A stretch of 64,000 nt of DNA from Sinohyriopsis cumingii (GCA_028554795.2 CM068829.1:133364825-133428824); one strand, 5' to 3'; positions 13,118-25,805 are shown, counted from the first letter of the stretch. Numbers and translations are program-made. Notes: a model not told the origin generated them from the sequence alone.

Positions 13118-13366
13118 GGCCCCGAGTGGCCGAGTGGTCTAAAGCGCTCACCGTTACGGATCATTGCCATCTCACCTCTGTCTGCGTCGGTTCGAGTCTC
13201 GGTTTCGGCTAATGTGGTTATGTGAGAAAGCTTGCCAGTAGCTTCTCGTGGGTCGGTGGTTCTTTCCGGGGTTTTTTTCCGGGTTCTTCCGCCACCATTA
13301 ATACTGGCCGCCATGTATGGCCTATCTTATGCTGAAAAATGGCGTTAAACCCCACAGCAACAGCAA
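13118..13366 (+). mobile_element. SINE-1 copy with target-site duplication
   Basis: SINE-1 is the commonest repeat in the window. Its head (CCGAGTGGCCGAGTGGTCTA, A box; GGTTCGAGTCTCGG, B box) resembles a class II tRNA (Leu/Ser type). The body runs TAATGTGGGTATGTGAGAAA, CTTGCCAGTAGCTTCTCGTG, CGGTGGTTCTT, CTTCCTCCACCATTAATACT, GGCCGCCATGTATAGCC, AAATGGCGTTAAAC, and the tail is (ACA)n. This copy is near full length and is flanked by CATACCAAGTA on both sides, an 11-bp target duplication. It sits within the LINE relic. Confidence 0.95.
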
Positions 13367-15007
13367 CATCATACCAAGTATGCCATTAATCTGAGAATGC
13401 TTTTGTTCTTCTTCGTGTACATCAATATTCTCTCAAAATGACTTCGAATACTTTTTTTCCGATATTGGGACTTAAGTGTAACGTAGCAAACGACAAATCC
13501 TACTGAACTGGCAATAAGACAATATTAGATTAGCGAATATTTCACGAGTTGTACGTAAATTTAGCTATTTCTAGCTGCAGTCTCCTTGACTTTGATATCC
13601 TATTGGATTTGAAAAAATGGTGTACATTATATAAAGAAAAATATAATGAATGCAAGAAGTATATTAACAAGCTGGGTATAAATAAGTCCTTTATTAGTTG
13701 GGGTAAAATACTGTCTGCAACAGTTTTTAATTTGTTCATATTCACACAAACAGCACGCTTCCAAATACAACTGCAAAAGTAGAAACAGAATTTTTGATAT
13801 TTTGTTTTAATTTGTTTTGGGTGATAAACCTGATACATCTAAACGTGGCATCCAAGTAGCTCATGCAATTAGGGGTGGGGTTAAATATGACTCAAACTTA
13901 TTCATTCATAATATGCATTAAGATAACATAAGTAAACATAGTGCTTGGAAATATAAATGTAATGTGGTAAAGTATAGAAAATACAACTATAATTTAAAAA
14001 TTCAAAGATATTGGAAGTTTAGAGATGTGGCTATTAGTCGAATTTATCAACTAAACGAAATCATTTTGGGCGGGATTTTATTCAAAGTATTATTTTGGAA
14101 AGATGAACCATATAGTTCAAGTTAATATTTATCTCAGAGGATTTTAACTTAATAGACTATCGGGCTAAGTTGATACCATTTGAAATGATTAAAAAGAGAC
14201 ACTCGATGTAATGGCTATTTTTAACACTGCGTGATATCCAAATTTCCCAAATCATATAAAGATGTTTTTAAATACAATTTAGTACATAAACAGTGTTGAT
14301 GAGCGGAAAGATTTCGGAAAACAAAATCTCTGACATATATTTACAAGGTCGGTCTTTAAAAAAAAACAAAAATAAAAAAAAACAAGATACTACAAGCATA
14401 AAACTTTATGAAATACCGCTATATGTAGCAATGAGTGGTATTCGCTTCGTCGCATGAAAATGTGTACCATAGATACGATGGAGATCTCTTCCAATCTTAA
14501 AGGACTCACAGATTAATTGTAGCAAGTCATTGTCTTGAAAAGAATTACTACAGAAGATGGCATATTTTCCTTTATTAGCATGAGAAACAATGAACTGAAG
14601 ATCTCTTCTGTGACTGGGGTGTGATTTCAAACGTTTATCTTTGGCAGCGTTTAATATAATCTTTTAGACATATTCGCCTAAATATTGCATACTGGTCAAA
14701 GAAATTACTAATTTTAAAAAGTTAAGTTGTTCACACATTTTTATAATGTTTACGGTGGCTACATATTATTTCTATACCTGCAGATTCTGAATGAGCCATT
14801 CTCTTTTATCCACTTAAAGAGTTGAAAGATAAAAAGGCATTACAAGATTTCCTTTTTTAAAATGTATATCCATCATGCAACGTTAACATCTGAAAGGATT
14901 ATTTCTTTTGTAATTGGTTTAAAATTTGTGCACAACAGAAACAAAACATTGTAATATCACAGAAGCTTAAATCATAGAGACCGGTTTCATATAGTGCATG
15001 TTATATA

Positions 15008-15110
15008 TTTGTTTGATTTTTCTTTTTCTTTTTTTTCTTTTTTTCTTACTTTAATTTTCTTGTTTCCCTTTTTTTTTTTTTTTTTTTGTTGTATTTTTTT
15101 TACATATTTA
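15008..15110. repeat. T-rich tract
   Basis: A plus-strand T-rich stretch with runs of up to 20 T. It may be a decayed tail related to the LINE relic, or plain low complexity. Confidence 0.6.
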
Positions 15111-16805
15111 ATTTGATATACACTAGTTTATATTCTGAATGTTGGATCGTAGGATGGTAATGGAACGCCTTTTTTCCAAACCAATGATCGGGAAAATTTG
15201 GGGTATTTTTGTTTTCACGTAGCACGAGACTTTTTATAAGACGTATATCATGTTTGTTTAAAATAGTTTCCTGTAAAGTTTTAGAGAGTTATGGCCCCTA
15301 GTTTGACCTCTATGTTTGATCTAATTGCATGATATTGACTGGGCATATGTTACAAATTAACACATTTCTAGTAAAGAGGGGGGGATAATGGAGAAATCCT
15401 ACCCGTCGTTAAATATTCATATATTCAGATATGCAAATATACCCGCTAAAACAATGGCTTTGATTGGTTGTACAATACATTCTCTCAGAAACAATCCCAT
15501 AAACCATCAATTCTACCATCTGCTTCCGCTTGAACCAAAATTCGTGTGGATACCTTTCAAATTTTAGCAATAACAATTATTAATTGCTGCATTTTAGCAA
15601 CAATTTTCTTCGTTTATATATATTTAAAAATTATCAACATACAGGTAATTATAACTGTTGACGCTTTCATTTATTTGACAGCTTATTTTAGTGCGCAAAT
15701 TTAACAAACTAGTTTGTATAGACCAGTCACGTTACCAACTGCTAGACCAATTTGAATTTTCGTTTCATTCTTTTATCAGTTTGACTTTATTTTCTCTTTT
15801 TGTGAATATTGGTTGAATTTATTTGATATTGTACTTACATTGTTAAGTTTTTTGTTCATTTATATGTCTTATTGTTTGATTGCTTCGTAAGAAGTTTAGC
15901 TTGCTTAGTTATTCACATACTACGATAGTCTGTCTCTACATCCCCGTTTGTTTTTGTACCCCCCCCCCATTTAAAAAACTAGAACGTTTAATGTGATAAA
16001 AAGTGCATAGAACTTAGTCAATTGAATCATTGATTTATAATGTATAACCTGACTGTGACCAGAATGGCCCTAATGCTGGCATCCCCTGCACCATTTCATG
16101 CTTAACGGACTTCCATACTAACACAGTGCCATATTGCATACACTATAGGCTAGTTTATTTCCGTCAGACAACATAATGACGTAGTTCATCCTGTTCGGTA
16201 ACTGCTGAATAATTGCGTAAGTAACATTACGTTGAGAATTTGGAATTATATCCCTCTGCATATTTGAATATAGAAATTAAACTGCTTGTTAAATCCACAT
16301 GAAAAGTAAATTTGTAGTTGTCATTATTCTCCTTTGCTTGATTTGACACTGTAAATATCGGAAGCAGACGACATATGTATGTACATCTGTAGTCGTGATA
16401 CACCCCTTTGCTGAAAATGGACTTGTCCAGAAACTGGAAATGGATCCGAGCATGTCCGTCTGTTACACTGAAAACTTCCATTCAGCATGAGACGCGCATA
16501 AGATGACAAAGATATTTCCACTCTACTCAGAGTCAGGTTAGAAACAATAAATCAATGAATGAATTGACTAAGTTCCTTGCATTTTTTGTCACATTAAAGG
16601 TTTCCCATTATTTAAATCGGTCTTATTAGTTATATTCATTTGATAAGTGTTCACGCGTTTCTACTCCAAGATAGTAGTTTGTTTTCTGAAGTGTTTATGA
16701 TTAACTTCATTTTGATTACACTTGATATAGGGTGAAAAATTCGTATAATTTCATGTTTATGTCATTGCCATTTTCTTTTTAGAAAGACGTTTACTTCTTT
16801 TAAAG
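15111..16805. other. intergenic, one conserved block
   Basis: No gene seen. It contains a block at 15385-15478 that recurs inverted at 48064-48157, and a C9 run near 15960. A minus-strand 84-residue frame at 16227-16481 has no recognisable domain. Confidence 0.5.
15385..15478 (+). repeat. dispersed 94-bp conserved block, copy A (octamer- and CCAAT-bearing)
   Basis: The block GGATAATGGAGAAATCCTAC, then GTCGTTAAATATTCAT, then ATATGCAAAT, and finally a stretch ending ATTGG, is strongly matched by the reverse complement of 48064-48157. It holds an ATGCAAAT octamer and an ATTGG (inverted CCAAT) motif, which could mark a promoter-like core. It could equally be part of an unnamed dispersed repeat. 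Confidence 0.7.
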
Positions 16806-17050
16806 GGGCCGAGTGGTCTAAAGTACTGTTTGTTACTGATCACTGCCATCTCACCTCTGTCTGCGTGGGATCGAGTCTAGGATTCGGCTAACATGGGTAT
16901 GTGAGAAAGCTTGCCAGTAGCTTCTCATGGGTTGGTGGTTCTTCCAGGGATTTTTCCGGGTTCTTCCTCCACCATTAATACTGGCCGCCATGCATAGCCT
17001 ATTGTGTGCTGAAATGTGGCGTTAAACCCCACAACAACAACAACAACTTG
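16806..17050 (+). mobile_element. SINE-1 copy
   Basis: Near full length, with a shortened head lacking the first bases, and the (ACA)n tail present. CTTNTTTTAAA flanks both sides (CTTCTTTTAAA and CTTGTTTTAAA), a likely target duplication. The N-terminal part of a 140-residue frame starting at 17016 is translation of this tail. Confidence 0.9.
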
Positions 17051-17098
17051 TTTTAAATGGTTGATATTCATTTTATATTCATTGTATATTTTACATAG

Positions 17099-18843
17099 CT
17101 GCTGCATACTTGCCAGAGCGTCGATCATTTTCATTGCATGTGATTCAAAGTTGAAGCAACTCTGTGGTATTCTGAATCATCCCAACTTATTCCTGTTGTG
17201 TATTCCTGGTGCAAAATTGGTTGTAGATATCACCATATTTAAATCCAAAGTGTTAGACATTGTCCAAGCCCAAAAACCTGACCTGCTGATTCTTTACATA
17301 GGTTCCAATGATGTTGGAAAAGATGTGAACATTATTTACAAGGTATTTTTACTTGTTAGTTTTACTTTAGAAACATTTGTAATTATTTGTGCCCAATATT
17401 TGCAGCAGAACTATTATAAATTTGTATTGTATATTTAATTTATTATATTGATCTTACAGAGTAGAACTGGCTAGTGATGAATTCCAAATAATCTCTCTAA
17501 TTATAATAAGACCATCTAATTTTCAAGAATATTTTTGCATGTTTAGCATTTATATTGTCTAGTCGTCCTACAGTCTAAGACATGGACCCTAATTGTTATG
17601 TTTTGGGGTCGAGGTCTTACTGTCGAATTAATGGTGCTTGTGTAGCATGTTTTGGTGTCACCTAGCATCATAATGAGAAGTCAGATTTCAGAAATATCTC
17701 ATTTTTTCAGCCCATATCAACACTTTTCTACAAATTAAAGTCATAATGTTTTAGCGAGATTGTTCTTACTCTGATGCTCTTTTTCTAATAAATTCAAATT
17801 CTCCCACAATCATGTGGACCTATTTTCAAGTTATGTTGACCTGCATTTCATTTGCCTGGAATGTGATTTATGCCGGGAACGCCATAATTGGATTAAGTTG
17901 AAGTATGTTTCTTTAACAAAATGAATAAAAACATACAAATATAGAAGAAAGTGTTTCAATAGCTTTATTTCATTCAAGATTCTTGTCATACTTTTAACCG
18001 ATTTTGGTATTCTCGGCTTCCAACAAGCTACGTTTATTAACTAACAACCCACCAAATACAACAAATATACAGGCTTAACATCACGAGGAGGGTAACATTA
18101 ATTAGGTAATATATACATGACTTTATGAGAAAATTTGTACCATTGCATACAATTTTTACATTGCTACAACAAAATTTAATAGTATGTATTGTTCCTAAAT
18201 CTTGCCATATGATGTCAAAATGGGATAGTTATTTTTGCTTAGAGCTTGTTAGTTGAACAAAATAACCCTGGTAGCAGATGTTTCTATGTTTGGATCATTT
18301 TGTTTATATTTCAAAATACCAGCAGTTGCCATGGTGATTTTCTGAAATTGTCAGATTTATTATTATTTTAGTTTAGTTAATTCTTTTTGTGCATTTCTTT
18401 CATTTGTTACAGAGACTTTATTCATCAGCTGCTGGAAACGAATCCCACGATGTTGGTCAATGTTTGGAATTCTGCCTCGAACCACCATTAACTTTAATTC
18501 TTTGCATTGAAACTCGACTGTTTTACCAGACTTACAAAGAGGATGTGCTGCACTAAATGATGGCATTTTTAAGCCGAGAATGTGATAAGTGCCATTGTAT
18601 TGACTATAACCCATTGTTTGATCGAAGTATGCATTTAGCACTTGATGGACTCCATGCAAACAGAAATGGTGCATATGTATTGAAAACAGTATTGGAGTCA
18701 TTTGTTGTTTGTGTGGACATGGTGCAGATAAATAGCGCTGAATTTTTTTTATCCTCGGACCTGTGCCACCCGTATGTCTTATGCAGATGTAGTAAAGCAG
18801 TTTCCATCCAGAGAGAAACTTAAGTCGATGGATTACAAGGATA
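17099..18843 (+). pseudogene. SGNH/GDSL-hydrolase-like relic
   Basis: An exon-like segment ending at 17342 (AAG/GTATTT) reads IIFIACDSKLKQL, IPGAKLVVDI and DLLILYIGSNDVGKDV. These resemble block I (GDS replaced by CDS), the PGA block and the GxND block III of SGNH hydrolases. A second segment from 18413 (TTACAG acceptor) reads DFIHQLLETNP, then in another frame MFGILPRTT, then LDGLHANRNGAYVLKTVL. The last resembles the DGxHLNxxG block with the catalytic Asp-x-x-His. At least two frame changes and stops lie between these blocks, and the block I Gly is replaced. It is probably not translated as an enzyme. A further piece, RMSYADVVKQFPSREKLKSM, ends at a GTGATT donor near 18843. The same strand carries zinc-finger exons 3 kb downstream, so the pieces might once have been one gene. 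Confidence 0.45.
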
Positions 18844-19498
18844 AGGTGATTAACATATATTATAGTTTTTACTTAAAACTTACTTTTAACATGAATAAGG
18901 TCACATAGTCATATCAGTCTATATTCTTTAAAGTTCTTTGGTATTTATTTCATTTTAAATTTTTCTTTGAATGGCATCTCCATTACAGCAATTTGTTCAT
19001 GTTAAATCATAATATTGTACCCCTACTTGTTTTTCTAAAAAGTCTGAACTCATGTTTTTTTTTAAAGAGACAGGTAAAATTATTAATGTACTTATTATTT
19101 ACTTAAGAGTAATTGGACTGACCAAAGTACAGATAATTTGTTTATGTATATTGATAATGTTTTATAATTATGATATCCATGTTCCACTTTATGGTTGATA
19201 GTCACAGGTTAGGTTAGGCCTACCACAGGCTTGTCCAGGCTCTGACTTTTGAATGATGTCTGGGTTTTCACAAAGATTTCATGGAATTGTTCATATGAAA
19301 CATGATTTATATGATCATGTCATATCTACACCCACCCAGAAATTTTAAAAGTCATTGACACATCTATTGTTCATAGATCAAAATTATTATACTCTAGCTT
19401 TATCTGTGCAGTAACATTCTTTGCTATAGCTATCTAATGCCCAATAGTTGTGCACTAATATAATATGTCTTCGGCATGTGTTAGACATCACTGTAGAC

Positions 19499-19693
19499 CA
19501 TGGGTGCACAAACCCTGGCCAGATGGCCGAATCTGGCCCACAAACTTGTTCTGTCTCGCCCTCAGGACAAATTAAAACAACACAGAAATCTGGCCTGTGA
19601 ACAGTAATAATATTAAAGAAATGTGTCTGTGGCCCTCAAGTGGTCTTAGAAAATGCAATCTGGCCCTTGGCCAAAAATGGTTGTGCACCCCTG
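19499..19693. mobile_element. hAT-type MITE, 195 bp
   Basis: The ends are CATGGGTGCACAAAC and, reversed, CAGGGGTGCACAACC. The flanks are CTGTAGAC and CTATAGAC, an 8-bp target duplication with one change. Terminal CAGGGGTG and 8-bp duplications are hallmarks of hAT elements. The interior repeats CTGGCCC-like words and has no coding capacity. Confidence 0.85.
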
Positions 19694-19906
19694 CTATAGA
19701 CTATGACAAGGAAACCTTATAGTTATGTAACTGATACATTGGTAAAGCTTCATTAAAAAAACAAGTAAACATCTTTCTCCGATGACTCGAATTGCTATCT
19801 TCAGTTACAATACAAATGATGATATAAATCATGCCACTTTTTAATGTTAATGTAATCTCAGAATGTGCATGTTAATTTACAGTAAAATTATCCTTTCATC
19901 AGCATA

Positions 19907-20157
19907 TGTTGTTGTTGTTGTTGTGGGGTTTAACGCCATTTTTCAGCACAATAGGCTATACATAGCGGCCAGTATTAATGGTGGAGGAAGAACCCGGAAA
20001 ACCCCGGAAAGAACCACCGACCCACAAGAAGCTACTGGCAAGCTTTCTCACATGCCCACATTGGCTGAATCTTAGACTCGAACCGCCGCAGACAGAGGTG
20101 AGATGGCAGTGATCCGTAACGAAGAGCGCTTTAGACCACTCGGCCACTCGGGGCCCC
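19907..20157 (-). mobile_element. SINE-1 copy, minus strand, with target-site duplication
   Basis: A full-length copy in reverse. The (TTG)n tail is on the left and the GGGGCCCC head end on the right. TTCATCAGCATAT flanks both ends, a 13-bp target duplication. Confidence 0.95.
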
Positions 20158-22140
20158 TTCATCAGCATATAATAAAATCATTAAGTGTGGCATATCTTTA
20201 TTCACAGTACAAAAGCTCAGTATGTTCCTACCTTCTATAATGGTATTATTTCTAAAATTACTATTTATTATTCAGTCATAACAAAATGTGTTCATTATTA
20301 ACCAAATTGGTTTCTTTTTTATTTCAATTCATTTTAAGAATGTACACACGTTAGAAAAGAAATTTTGTTATATTGTTACTACTAACAATATTTTTTGTAA
20401 TTAAAAAAGCATTTCCCTGGCCTGCAAAAGTCTAAAACAACTAAAAAGAATATATACAACACTCGTGCAATGGGAATTTTCAATTTTTAACAAAGGTGCA
20501 CAAAGCATATTGGGGTTCCTGTGGGTATTTATGAAAGCCAGTGGGTTTCAAAATTTTGTGAGAACTTATTTTTACTTCATTTGTACATATAATACTCAAA
20601 CAATGTTGTTTACTGCTCTAATAATTGATTTATATTTGGCCCAAAATTTACATGAAACCTAAAAATTACAATATTTGGCCATCTTAGAAATTAAGGTTTG
20701 GTACTGTACATCTAATCTATTATGCAAGGCCATGCCTGCTATATTTTCCAATTATAGAGTATATAATCAATCTTGCAGCTTAGTTAAAACATATATTAAC
20801 TTATTCTGTAGATGACAAAACTGAATCTGTTCACTCATACAAAAACAAAATGTGCCCACTGATTATGTATTTGATTCAAGTTTATCTAATGTGCATGTGT
20901 TCATTAATACATACATTGTGTGTGTGTGTGTGTTATTACAGACTAATGGAACCTGGGTAAATGCAGCTTAAGTTTACATAAGTTGTTACTGTTTAATATT
21001 GTTATTTTTCTTGTCTTTTCCCTTTTTCCATGTGATATTTTTACATGAGCGGAAAAATAATCATCAGTGATGCTATTGTTGGCTGATAGTAATTTACTGA
21101 CATCTGTATAGCTACTTTGCTATGTTATGATTACTAAGTCATCTGAGAATTGTTAACTGTTAGCGATTATTTACTGAACATAGACTGAGAATGGCCTATT
21201 CATTTCTGTATGTGAAAAACTGACATTGCCAGCAATATGAATCTATCTTACACTTTTTACATAAACTGCATATTTGCAAAATGTTAATAATAATGGAAAT
21301 TACATTTTATGTATCTTTATTTCACAATAATTTTTTGATATTAGAGTGAATATTCTTCACCAGATTCCACCCCTTACAGCCCATGTGTGCAGCCATCATT
21401 ATAATATTGTTCTCATATTCTTCTTTTTTTCTTTCCCGTGAAAGGCTTGCACTTAATTTTACAGTTATGATTCCAGTGACACATTTACATGGTCTTTTAT
21501 TTAACTGTAGCAGGTTTCCTTTTCTTATGTGTCAAGAGTTAATGCTGATACTTTGAGAAATTTGTTTCTATCAAAAAATAATTCTCAGGAAGATAACCAT
21601 TTAAATGCTTTTGCAGATATATACTTTGTTATGCAGGTTAGAGCAGCATGAGATGTTAGTGAATGTCAGTGAGGATGTTGCTATAATTTTGTTGATTTTT
21701 AAGAAGCATTTTTAAGGTTTTTATATTTGTCTACATTGAAAAGTGTGACTCAATTACTGTCAGATACTTCTTTTCTCATTCATGTATCTTTGAATATAAT
21801 AATAGTGCACTGAAACTTTAGAAAATGTGAATCACATGCTACTGTCAGCACAAATTGGTGAAATCACAAAAAAAAAATTAATCAAGTGAGGCTATGAAAA
21901 TATATTGTCTAAAAAAATCTACTGTGGTAGATAACAGTATTTTGGTCCTTATGAAGACCTTAATCATGATTATAGTAACTTTGTAATGACAGTATTAACT
22001 GATTCGTTATTACAATTGTACTTATTTGGCTGAAATATTTTATATACTGGGTAACATATTAAGATAATCTTGTGCATAGTAACAGTGACAACAAGTTATG
22101 TTTGTTGGTTGCTAACCACTATTGAAGAAATGTATTTCAG
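20158..22140. other. probable intron, no exon recognised
   Basis: AT-rich sequence upstream of the zinc-finger gene exons. It holds a short (GT)n run near 20918 and the first copy of the local duplication from about 21050. I found no exon with domain support. Confidence 0.4.
21050..21720 (+). repeat. local duplication, copy 1
   Basis: This segment is matched in the same orientation by 23215-23870. Shared blocks include GTTGGCTGATAGTAATTTAC, ATGATTACTAAGTCA, GCCAGTAATATCA-like words, ATAAACTGCATAT, GCAAAATGTTAATAATAATG, TTCCACCCCTTACAGCCCAT and TGCTGATACTTTGAG. Copies differ by many substitutions and small indels, so the event is old. It lies in the intronic part of the zinc-finger gene. Confidence 0.8.
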
Positions 22141-24672
22141 CAGTGGCATGTGAAGCTGGAAGAGGAACTCTCAAAACCACCTACTGCATTAGTCATAAAT
22201 AAAAAACAATTATTTCTGGTAACCTAACCATGTTAATGGTTACTTACCATGAATTTCTTTATGTTTAAGTTGTGAAAACCTGACCATTGGTGAATGATAG
22301 CCCCCCCCCCCCATTATATACCCAGTTTTCTGTATTCACTGTTACATTTTTAAGGCCATCTTGATTATCATATGAGTAATTTGTGGAGAACAATTGAATG
22401 TTCAGAATATATTTTGTTTTCCACTTCTTTATTTACTGTTCTCTGGAACATACATGATATTTAAGATTTAGTAGCAATGAAAATAATTACTTATTTAAAC
22501 ATTTTAATTTTTTATATTTTATCACTTTTGCAGGAACAGTTTTCTTTCCATTTTATTGAAGAATGGAAACAAGCTTTACCTCTAGGACAGTTATCAAAAA
22601 TAACTACTGATCTGCATTTTTATCTACAGTGCCATTGGTGAGATATTACAATAATTGTCATTAGAAATGCGCCTTGAAATTAACAGATACATGTTTTTGG
22701 TTCACTGATAGTTCTATCTATGGCCTAATTTCCATGATCCATATTTTATGGTATAGTTAAACTTATGATTTTCTTATTTTTCTGTGATTTAGTTTTACCT
22801 TTATTAAACACGATATTTTCCATTGGTACACCAGCCTTGAATCACACTTCTGGACTTTTAAAATGCATATTTTCCAGATTGACAACAGCAGAACATTATT
22901 TTTTATTACATCTTACTGAAAACTGACCTAACTTATGGAAAAAATCAACTATGATACTAACACCTTGTTAGGGTTGGCAGGTCTGCTTCCTCGATGTATC
23001 CATTTTACTTCCCCACCATTAAGACTGTCAGCCATATACGACCATTTAAGTGTCAACATTGGTATTAAAACCTCAATTCCACCACCATTACATCATTGCC
23101 TTGGTACCTAGGGAAAGTTTTTAATATTGTCAATACTAACATTAACTTCGTTTATATATTTAAAAAAAAAATTGGTCCAAAGCCATGGTCAGCGAAAGTC
23201 CCTGTGATTTTACTTGAGTAGGAAAATAATGAAAAATTATGCCAATGTTGGCTGATAGTAATTTACTAATGGCTGTGAAGGTGCTTTGTTACAACATGAT
23301 TACTAAGTCAATGAGAACCGTTAACGCTTATTGATTATATACTGAATATAGATACCAACATACATTGATAATGGCTTATTCATTTCTGCTAGGAGAAAAC
23401 TGAAAGTGCCAGTAATATCAGTGTATATTATAGTTTGTTCATAAACTGCATATATATTTGCAAAATGTTTATAATAATGGAAAGTACATTTGTATGCATA
23501 TTTGTTAAAAATTAATTTCTTTTATAGATCAACATAAATATTCTCCAAATTCCACCCATTACAGCCCATGGGTGTATCCTTATCATATTGTTAGCGTTTT
23601 CTTAGTTTTCAATTGTTTTTTCTTTCTTGAAAGACATGTTTATTTTGACATTTATAATTCCACCAGAGACACGTTTATATGGTCTCTTTTTTAATAGGTG
23701 TCTTGTTCTTTTGTATCAGGTTTGCTGATACTTTGAGTAATTTCATTCTGTTCGGGTTTTTTGTAAGGAAGATATCTTTTTAAATGTGTGCACTGATGTA
23801 TACCTTTTTATGCTGATTCGATCAATATGAGATAATAGTGAATATTGGTGTTTATTCCTGTAATATTACAAACAGCTATTCATAACATATACAAGGGAAT
23901 TGTTCAGTGTCAGTGTATGGTTGTATCAGTCAGAAAGTTATTTTTTGAACCAATAATTTAAGAAAAGACTTGATTATAATTTGGGGTATTATAGTTTATT
24001 GTTGCAACTACTGTGAAAGTAATCTCTGTTCTGAAAATGAAATTAAGGATAATGTGGTAATTAGAATGGTAGTTAATAAAAAAATTATTTGGATGTATTA
24101 AACTTTTACATCTGACCATATTAATGTTGACATTATTTTTTGTTGTTACCGGTTGCCATCATTTCTTGCCATCATATAATTTTTTTTAAGGATCAACACA
24201 TTCATGCTGCCTTTATGAACCAGTAGCCAAAAATGAAAGATTATTCCAGAGAATTGCCCCTGCAAAGGTACGTAGAAAATATAAAGTTTGATCTGTATTT
24301 CCATATCCTATATTGTTTTGTGACTACTGCTTTTACAGTTGACCAGTAAAGGTAAACTCTTATCTTTAGATGTGATCAATTTTTCAACCACTATTCTAGA
24401 AATATAGTAAATAATAAACTGTTATTTAAAATAATGCAGCTTGGTTATCATTTATGTCCTTTTTCTTTTGCAGTAACATTATAACTGTTGAAACTGCTCT
24501 TTCATTGTAGGTATTCAGCTGTTCTGAGTGTCCTGTGAAATTTACTAAGGAAGACTTCCTTTCGAACCATTACCTGTGCAGACATGTTCCTCATATAAGG
24601 GAAATGGAGAAGATTATGTGCATGTTTCTTAAGCATTTATGCCAAACTCTGAAATACCTGTTCAGAATTTAA
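22141..24672 (+). CDS. unnamed spliced gene ending in a C2H2 zinc finger (3' exons)
   Basis: Exon-like blocks with AG/GT borders are 22141-22218 (QWHVKLEEELSKPP..., phase 0), 22534-22637 (EQFSFHFIEEWKQALPLGQL..., GTGAGA donor), 24191-24267 (THSCCLYEPVAKNERLFQ, GTACGT donor) and 24511-24672 (VFSCSECPVKFTKEDF..., stop TAA). The last exon carries CSEC, twelve residues, H, four residues, H: a classical C2H2 finger. The joins 22218/22534 and 24267/24511 are in phase. The join 22637/24191 is not, so either an exon is missed between them or the gene is damaged. The family is unknown to me and no function is proposed beyond nucleic-acid or protein binding by the finger. Confidence 0.45.
23215..23870 (+). 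repeat. local duplication, copy 2
   Basis: Same-orientation partner of 21050-21720, offset by about 2.16 kb. It contains the TTCCACCCATTACAGCCCAT and TGCTGATACTTTGAGTAATT blocks. The exon at 22534-22637 lies between the two copies. Confidence 0.8.
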
Positions 24673-25797
24673 CCCAGTTAATTTTCTTATTGGCAATATA
24701 AATGCATTAAAATTTATGTATTATATATTTGGTGTTTTTAACTTGGAAATATGTGATATGAAGTTGTATTGGTTGCATTTTCCAGTATAGGTTCACAGGT
24801 ATTGTTTTTTCCTAGAGTACTATATTAGCTCTTTTTTTGTCCTTAGGTTATGGCAGTCATCACCACTTTCGAATGAGAAAAACTTCTACTTTTTTTCCCC
24901 TTGAACATAACTACATCACATTGTACATTTTTAAAATTAAGTTATAAGACATGTGCTGGTTACAGACACAATTCACGTTATTTCTCTGTCTATAGTGATC
25001 CAAACTGTATTTGCATTTATGAGATGAATATTTCAAAATGCCACGTGTCCATACACTACTTATGAATGCTATACAAATGCAGTGCTCGGGAATTTGAGTA
25101 GCAAACTGCAGAATTTATTTCAAAGATACAGCTTCTATGAGAAAACTGGATACAAGATGACAACACAGAGGTTATATCTCCCGTGTCCAATTCTTTACTG
25201 CAGGAAACCTCATTACATCCACCAGTTGTTAGCAATACAATTGTGAAAGAAAATGTGATTTATCAGAAGTTACCATCGCAAAAACTGTGTTTACAACCAA
25301 TTTGGAAAAATCACATAAAGCCATTTGCATTGAACATGACATGATCACTCACTTAATAGAGTGCCATTTCATGGATTCAAAAAAAAAAAGCAGCTTCAAG
25401 TGTTTGAGGATGCTGCTATCAATGTATCCACTTTTCCAAATTGTTTAGTGTAGAGGGGGACTTTTCATATTTACATTACTTAAAATAGAAGTGGACAGCA
25501 GTGAAGTACCTATTTATTATATATGAAATAATAATTGGAAGTTGAAGAAAATGCGTCAAATTTTGTTTTGGGAATTTTAGTTAACGCAACATTTTTAAAC
25601 TCTGATAATCTTGTATACAGTGTACATTAAATACCTTCTTATCATCCTATATTTGAAATTGTATTTGTGCACATATTAGGATCCCTTGCTAAAGTTATTA
25701 TGTTAACCAAAAATTTCTGGATTTAGATAAGATTTATTTGTGATTGTGATAATATCTTCCTTATGTGTATAGTATCCAAGTTTTTGGGGTTTTAACA
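24673..25797. other. 3' flank of the zinc-finger gene, no further gene seen
   Basis: AT-rich. ATTAAAATTTATG-type sequence follows the stop within 50 bases and may serve polyadenylation. Nothing else is recognised. Confidence 0.4.
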
Positions 25798-25805
25798 CTC
25801 TAGCC

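Larger units (their letters stand above)
11256..15100 (+). mobile_element. L1/Tx1-like LINE relic
   Basis: The surest part is 12840-13060. FEKAFDSREWY there matches the DFEKAFDSVEW block of L1-type reverse transcriptases. About 150 bases later RGCLKGDLLAP matches RGxxQGDPLSP, and it is followed by a degraded LxLVFE. A degraded first-domain block (KDWRL...) sits near 12655. AT-rich, Lys/Asn-rich degraded coding sequence continues on both sides, interrupted by a SINE-2 copy (11858-12095) and a SINE-1 copy (13118-13366). In-frame stops and frame changes are numerous, so it is long dead. No clean 5' end is visible. The T-rich tract near 15010-15110 may be close to the 3' end, but I am unsure of both limits. 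Confidence 0.6.

Noticed and set aside
13118-13200. tRNA-Leu or tRNA-Ser gene suggested by A and B boxes
   Set aside because: The same head recurs in many copies with a shared non-tRNA body and (ACA)n tail, so it is a SINE promoter and not a tRNA gene.
17016-17438. 140-residue frame taken as a single gene
   Set aside because: Its first part translates the SINE-1 tail (MALNPTTTTTT). Only the later part is SGNH-like, and the frame runs past a splice donor.
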